Shown here in pieces: positions 6,507-8,908 of a stretch of DNA of 8,908 bases. The stretch comes from Methanomicrobia archaeon. Its GTDB lineage: Archaea; Methanobacteriota_B; Thermococci; Methanofastidiosales; NM3. The stretch is from NCBI GenBank assembly GCA_011372835.1, contig DSAJ01000012.1:1-8908 (forward strand), written 5' to 3'. Made by a program: the position numbers and the translations under genes. The notes beneath the pieces were generated by a model. The model did not search any database and was not told where the DNA came from. It saw only the letters and a list, made by a program, of their open reading frames with translations. How positions within the stretch are numbered: position 1 is the first letter of the stretch; every line of letters starts with the position of its first letter.

Positions 6507-6512
6507 ATGTCA

Positions 6513-7202
6513 ATGGAGCAGGAAAAGAGCGTTACACAGATCGTGACAGAGATCATCGACCGCATGCCGCTCATGGGGGACTACCTTCTGAACAACATCG
6601 TCAACTACAAAGGACTGGCACGCTATATCCACCCGCTGGTCGAGCGTAGGGCGAACAAAGAAGTCTCAATAGAATCGATATCCGTCGCGATACAGCGATA
6701 CCACTTCAGGCGCGCGCCCGAAGAAAGCGCACGGTTGGAAAAGGCGCTCTCACAGACAAAGCTCATGCTCAAAAACGACATCACGACAGTGGCGTTCCTG
6801 AAAAACTACGATCTCATAAAGAAGATCGACACCTTCTCAGAACGAATACGATGGGAGTATGGCGAAACATTCTTCACCGTACAGTCATCCCAAGAACTCT
6901 CTGTAGTGATGGAGCGCGACCGCATCGACGACTTCCTCTCGTATACGTCGGCGTTCGAACCGCTCTCGGTGATCGAGGACGTGACTATCATCAACTGCAA
7001 GTATCCTGCGCAGATCCTCAATATCCCGGGCTACCTCTACTCGCTGCTAAGGGCGATAACGATGGAGAAGCTAAACATCATCGATATCTTCTCCACCTAT
7101 ACCGAGTTCGTATTCTTGTTCAAAAAGGACGACGCGCTCAAGGCATACGACGTGCTCGAACAGCTGATACACGACGCGCGCGAGCGAGGCGCGCTACGTT
7201 AA
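6513..7202 (+). CDS. ACT-like domain protein of unknown function, possibly regulatory
   Basis: A 229-residue soluble protein from ATG 6513. The N-terminal part (about 8-68) is helical and contains NNIVNYKGLARYIHPLVE and VSIESISVAIQRYHF, resembling the degenerate HTH-like leader of a family of short archaeal proteins that carry a C-terminal ACT domain. The C-terminal part (about 168-220) has the ACT look: IPGYLYSLLRAITMEKLNIIDIFSTYTEFVFLFKKDDALKAYDVLEQL, i.e. a strand, the Pro-Gly turn and helix, a second strand, and the third strand leading to the last helix. The region at 118-162 may be a second, more degenerate ACT-like repeat. ACT domains bind amino acids or other small ligands and often regulate metabolic enzymes. 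No catalytic motif is visible. It diverges from glnA across a shared 155-base promoter region, and its stop overlaps convergent purP by 9 bases. A role in sensing an amino acid such as glutamine is inference from position only. Confidence 0.75.
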   Translation: MEQEKSVTQIVTEIIDRMPLMGDYLLNNIVNYKGLARYIHPLVERRANKEVSIESISVAIQRYHFRRAPEESARLEKALSQTKLMLKNDITTVAFLKNYDLIKKIDTFSERIRWEYGETFFTVQSSQELSVVMERDRIDDFLSYTSAFEPLSVIEDVTIINCKYPAQILNIPGYLYSLLRAITMEKLNIIDIFSTYTEFVFLFKKDDALKAYDVLEQLIHDARERGALR

Positions 7203-8348
7203 TATTTCATCGAGGCGCTCCTCGTCGATTGCCCTGCGCACCTCGAGCGCTATGCGGCGCCCGGTGGACATGTTGGTACGATACAACGAGTTGCCGTACG
7301 GATGCCCAACGGCAAGGTGCACGTTCGTGCCTCCGCCGACGCGCGGTGCGACATCGTAGATGTAATAGTTGAGGTCCTTGTCGATGCACGTCTGCAGGCA
7401 GAACGGACCGATGATGCCGGGGTCATAGTGCTTTTCGGCGACCTTCACGAACTTCTCGGCCATGTCAAAGACCTTCTCGAGCAGCGACTCCCGCACGGTA
7501 GCGGAGTTGTGGCCGCAGACCGTATACTCGGGCATGAACTGCGTCTTGTTGAGGTTGAGCTGCTGATCGGCGGGGAGGCGCACATGTCCATCAAGTGATG
7601 TCTCGAAGCGCCAATCGACGCCGAGGAGCTCGATCTTCTCAAATTCCTCCTCGAGGGGCGAGTAGAAGAAATCGAAGTTGAAGACGGGACCGATGATGTA
7701 ACGCTCGATACGGGCATTATCAAGTGCCTCGCGCGTGATGACGCCCTGGTCGATAAGCGACTGTGACTTTGAGAGATACTCCTCATAGGAGGCAGCAGTG
7801 AAAAAGCCGCGCTCGAGCTTCTTTTGTGCATGATGGAGCTTGACGACCACGAGCGAGTCGATGTCGGCAGGATCATTGACCTTCTCCGGGAATGGCAGAC
7901 CGCCCTTCTCGAGCAGCCAGTAATACGACTGCTGCTCCGAACGCTCCTCCATGCGGAGCATGTTGCGCGAGCCGACCATCGGCACCTTGAAGTCGTCCTC
8001 GACGACGTTCATGGGAACATAGGAGGTAAACGACCTGTTGGGAATGAAGATAACGTTGTCATCGCGCATGCGCTGCTGCTCGCCAGGTGCCACCATGTCG
8101 GTGAACGAGTCGTAAATGCGGCACTCGTCGGCGACGCCACGCACGACCCTGCCGTCGACGCGTTTTGCGCGAAAGTATTTCGCATACGTCTCATGACGCC
8201 CCTTCTTGCAATACAAGGTGGTGCGGAATCCCTCCTCGACGGCGCCGTCGGCCAGGTCGAGTGCCGAGTGCGAGGCGAGCGAGCCTATCTTGACGTTAGA
8301 AGTATCATAGCCTCGTGCTATCTCCTGAATGCTCTGTCTGTCGATCAT
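7194..8348 (-). CDS. purP: PurP-family ATP-grasp enzyme (FAICAR synthetase-like), second copy in the operon
   Basis: PurP converts AICAR to FAICAR with formate and ATP, replacing the folate-dependent step of bacterial PurH. The 384 residues are the family's full length. Visible features: the N-terminal SLASHSALDLADGAVEEGF (23-41, His27), the FIPNRSFTSYV segment (101-111), the ATP-grasp entry MEERSEQQSYYWLLEKGGLPFP (133-154), VVVKLHHAQKKLERGFF (167-183), RIERYIIGPVFNFDFFYSPL (213-232), the ATP-grasp core VRESLLEKVFDMAEKFV (285-301), and the C-terminal NMSTGRRIALEVRRAI. The usual Gly-rich AKGGRGYF loop is AQKKLERGFF here, so this copy belongs to a different subgroup from its upstream neighbour and may have altered activity. 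The stop is TAG (7196-7194), at the family's usual C-terminal point. GGAGGAGGT lies 6 bases upstream, and the start overlaps the upstream purP stop as ATGA. The 3' end overlaps the rightward ACT-like gene by 9 bases. Confidence 0.92.
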   Translation of the reverse strand: MIDRQSIQEIARGYDTSNVKIGSLASHSALDLADGAVEEGFRTTLYCKKGRHETYAKYFRAKRVDGRVVRGVADECRIYDSFTDMVAPGEQQRMRDDNVIFIPNRSFTSYVPMNVVEDDFKVPMVGSRNMLRMEERSEQQSYYWLLEKGGLPFPEKVNDPADIDSLVVVKLHHAQKKLERGFFTAASYEEYLSKSQSLIDQGVITREALDNARIERYIIGPVFNFDFFYSPLEEEFEKIELLGVDWRFETSLDGHVRLPADQQLNLNKTQFMPEYTVCGHNSATVRESLLEKVFDMAEKFVKVAEKHYDPGIIGPFCLQTCIDKDLNYYIYDVAPRVGGGTNVHLAVGHPYGNSLYRTNMSTGRRIALEVRRAIDEERLDEILT

Positions 8349-8908
8349 GTGGTAACCTCCTCCATGCTCTCGGTAGCGAGCGCATCACGGACCTCCATCG
8401 CTATTCTCCTGCCGCAACTTATATCTTTCCCATACTTGAAGTAGGTGTAGGGGGATGAGGGGACGAACGGATTCGTTCCAGCGACGATGCGCGCCGATAT
8501 CTCGAACGTGACGATCTCCATATCCGACGTACAAATCGTCTCAAGACAAAACGGTCCTATGAGGCCCTTGGGCGAGATCGTGCGCGATGCGGCCACCACG
8601 CGCTCGCCGATGTCAAATACCTGCTCGAGCAGCGACTCGCGCACCACGACGGGAAAGTTGCCAACGACGGTGTATGATGGCCTGATGCCAAGCGCGGGCT
8701 GGTCGGCGGCCGGGATGCGGCCGATGCCATCGATGTTTGACTCGTAGCGCTTGTCGATGGAGAGCAGTTCGAGCTCATCGCTAAGAGGAGAATAGAAGAA
8801 ATGGAAGTAAAGTGGCACACCGATGATATACTCCTGGATCTGGTACCCCCCCTCCAGATTGCCTGCGCGCTCGTGGAAGTCCTCGGGGCTGTTGGCCACG
8901 AAGTAGCC
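8345..8908 (-). CDS. purP: PurP-family ATP-grasp enzyme, first copy in the operon (5' truncated)
   Basis: Only the C-terminal 187 residues lie in the window; the frame is open through base 8908. The first visible residues, GYFVANSPEDF, follow the ATP-binding Gly-rich loop of canonical PurP (GRGYF). Then come IQEYIIGVPLYFHFFYSPL, RYESNIDGIGRIPAADQ, VVVRESLLEQVFDIGERVV, GLIGPFCLE, and the C-terminal CGRRIAMEVRDAL. All of these align with the same segments of the downstream copy, so the pair are paralogues with moderate divergence. From the preserved GYF this looks like the more canonical FAICAR synthetase, but the N-terminal half is outside the window. The stop TGA (8347-8345) overlaps the next start as ATGA. 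Confidence 0.9.
   Translation of the reverse strand, partial: GYFVANSPEDFHERAGNLEGGYQIQEYIIGVPLYFHFFYSPLSDELELLSIDKRYESNIDGIGRIPAADQPALGIRPSYTVVGNFPVVVRESLLEQVFDIGERVVAASRTISPKGLIGPFCLETICTSDMEIVTFEISARIVAGTNPFVPSSPYTYFKYGKDISCGRRIAMEVRDALATESMEEVTT
8355..8363 (-). promoter_or_regulatory. Strong Shine-Dalgarno site for the second purP
   Basis: GGAGGAGGT on the minus strand, 6 bases before ATG 8348, lies inside the 3' end of the upstream purP. It fixes the start at 8348 and shows that the two genes are co-translated. Confidence 0.85.

Noticed and set aside
6498..6512. A TTG start at 6498 or ATG at 6507 for the ACT-like gene
   Set aside because: The GGGAG ribosome binding site lies at 6502-6506, which is correctly spaced only for ATG 6513.
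6358..6512. A small RNA or NrpR operator in the glnA divergent promoter region
   Set aside because: No GGTA-N6-TACC or GGAA-N6-TTCC pattern and no convincing stable RNA structure could be found by eye; only the TATA boxes, inverted repeat and direct repeats are supported.
7071..7193. Readthrough of the purP TAG as a pyrrolysine codon
   Set aside because: The protein already ends at the usual family C-terminus, and the continuation is antisense to another gene and quickly meets a second TAG.

Overview
The window is chromosomal DNA from an archaeon, most likely a euryarchaeote of the methanogen or methanogen-related kind. Three things support this: an alanyl-tRNA synthetase with the archaeal N-terminal zinc knuckle, two PurP-type ATP-grasp enzymes (the archaeal route for the penultimate step of IMP synthesis), and TATA-box promoters combined with strong Shine-Dalgarno sites (GGAGGAGGT, GAGGTGA). 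No rRNA, tRNA, CRISPR array, insertion sequence or prophage gene is visible. Genes are tightly packed and both convergent pairs overlap at their 3' ends.

Layout, left to right. Positions 3-1309 (+) hold the 3' part of a metallo-beta-lactamase-fold hydrolase, coupled by a one-base overlap to nadE (ammonia-dependent NAD synthetase). alaS (-, 1278-3944) converges on nadE with a 32-base overlap. Upstream of alaS, on the same strand, is a two-HTH ArsR-like regulator (4063-4731), then a glutamine synthetase (4915-6357). A 155-base divergent promoter region separates glnA from a rightward gene for an ACT-like protein (6513-7202). Two tandem purP paralogues (-, 7194-8348 and 8345 to the window end) overlap as ATGA and form one operon running off the right edge.

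The main finding is in glnA. By the standard code it stops at an amber codon (TAG, minus strand 4956-4954), but the same frame continues for 12 codons encoding VMDWELERYINI and then TAA. That is the conserved C-terminal tail of type I glutamine synthetases, and the TAG sits where relatives usually have Gln (CAG). Either this is a pyrrolysine (UAG-decoding) or suppressed glutamine synthetase, or a recent CAG-to-TAG change removes the last 13 residues. A TAG at the end of the downstream purP coincides with the family's normal C-terminus, so TAG seems still to be used as a stop here. This points to mixed use of UAG rather than full reassignment. The glutamine synthetase is also unusual in its glutamate-binding loop and in an obligatory N-terminal extension.

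Functionally the window groups nitrogen and nucleotide metabolism: GlnA makes glutamine, which de novo purine synthesis consumes; PurP works in that purine pathway; NadE makes NAD from ammonia; and two putative regulators (the HTH protein and the ACT-like protein) flank glnA. A regulatory link between them is inference only.
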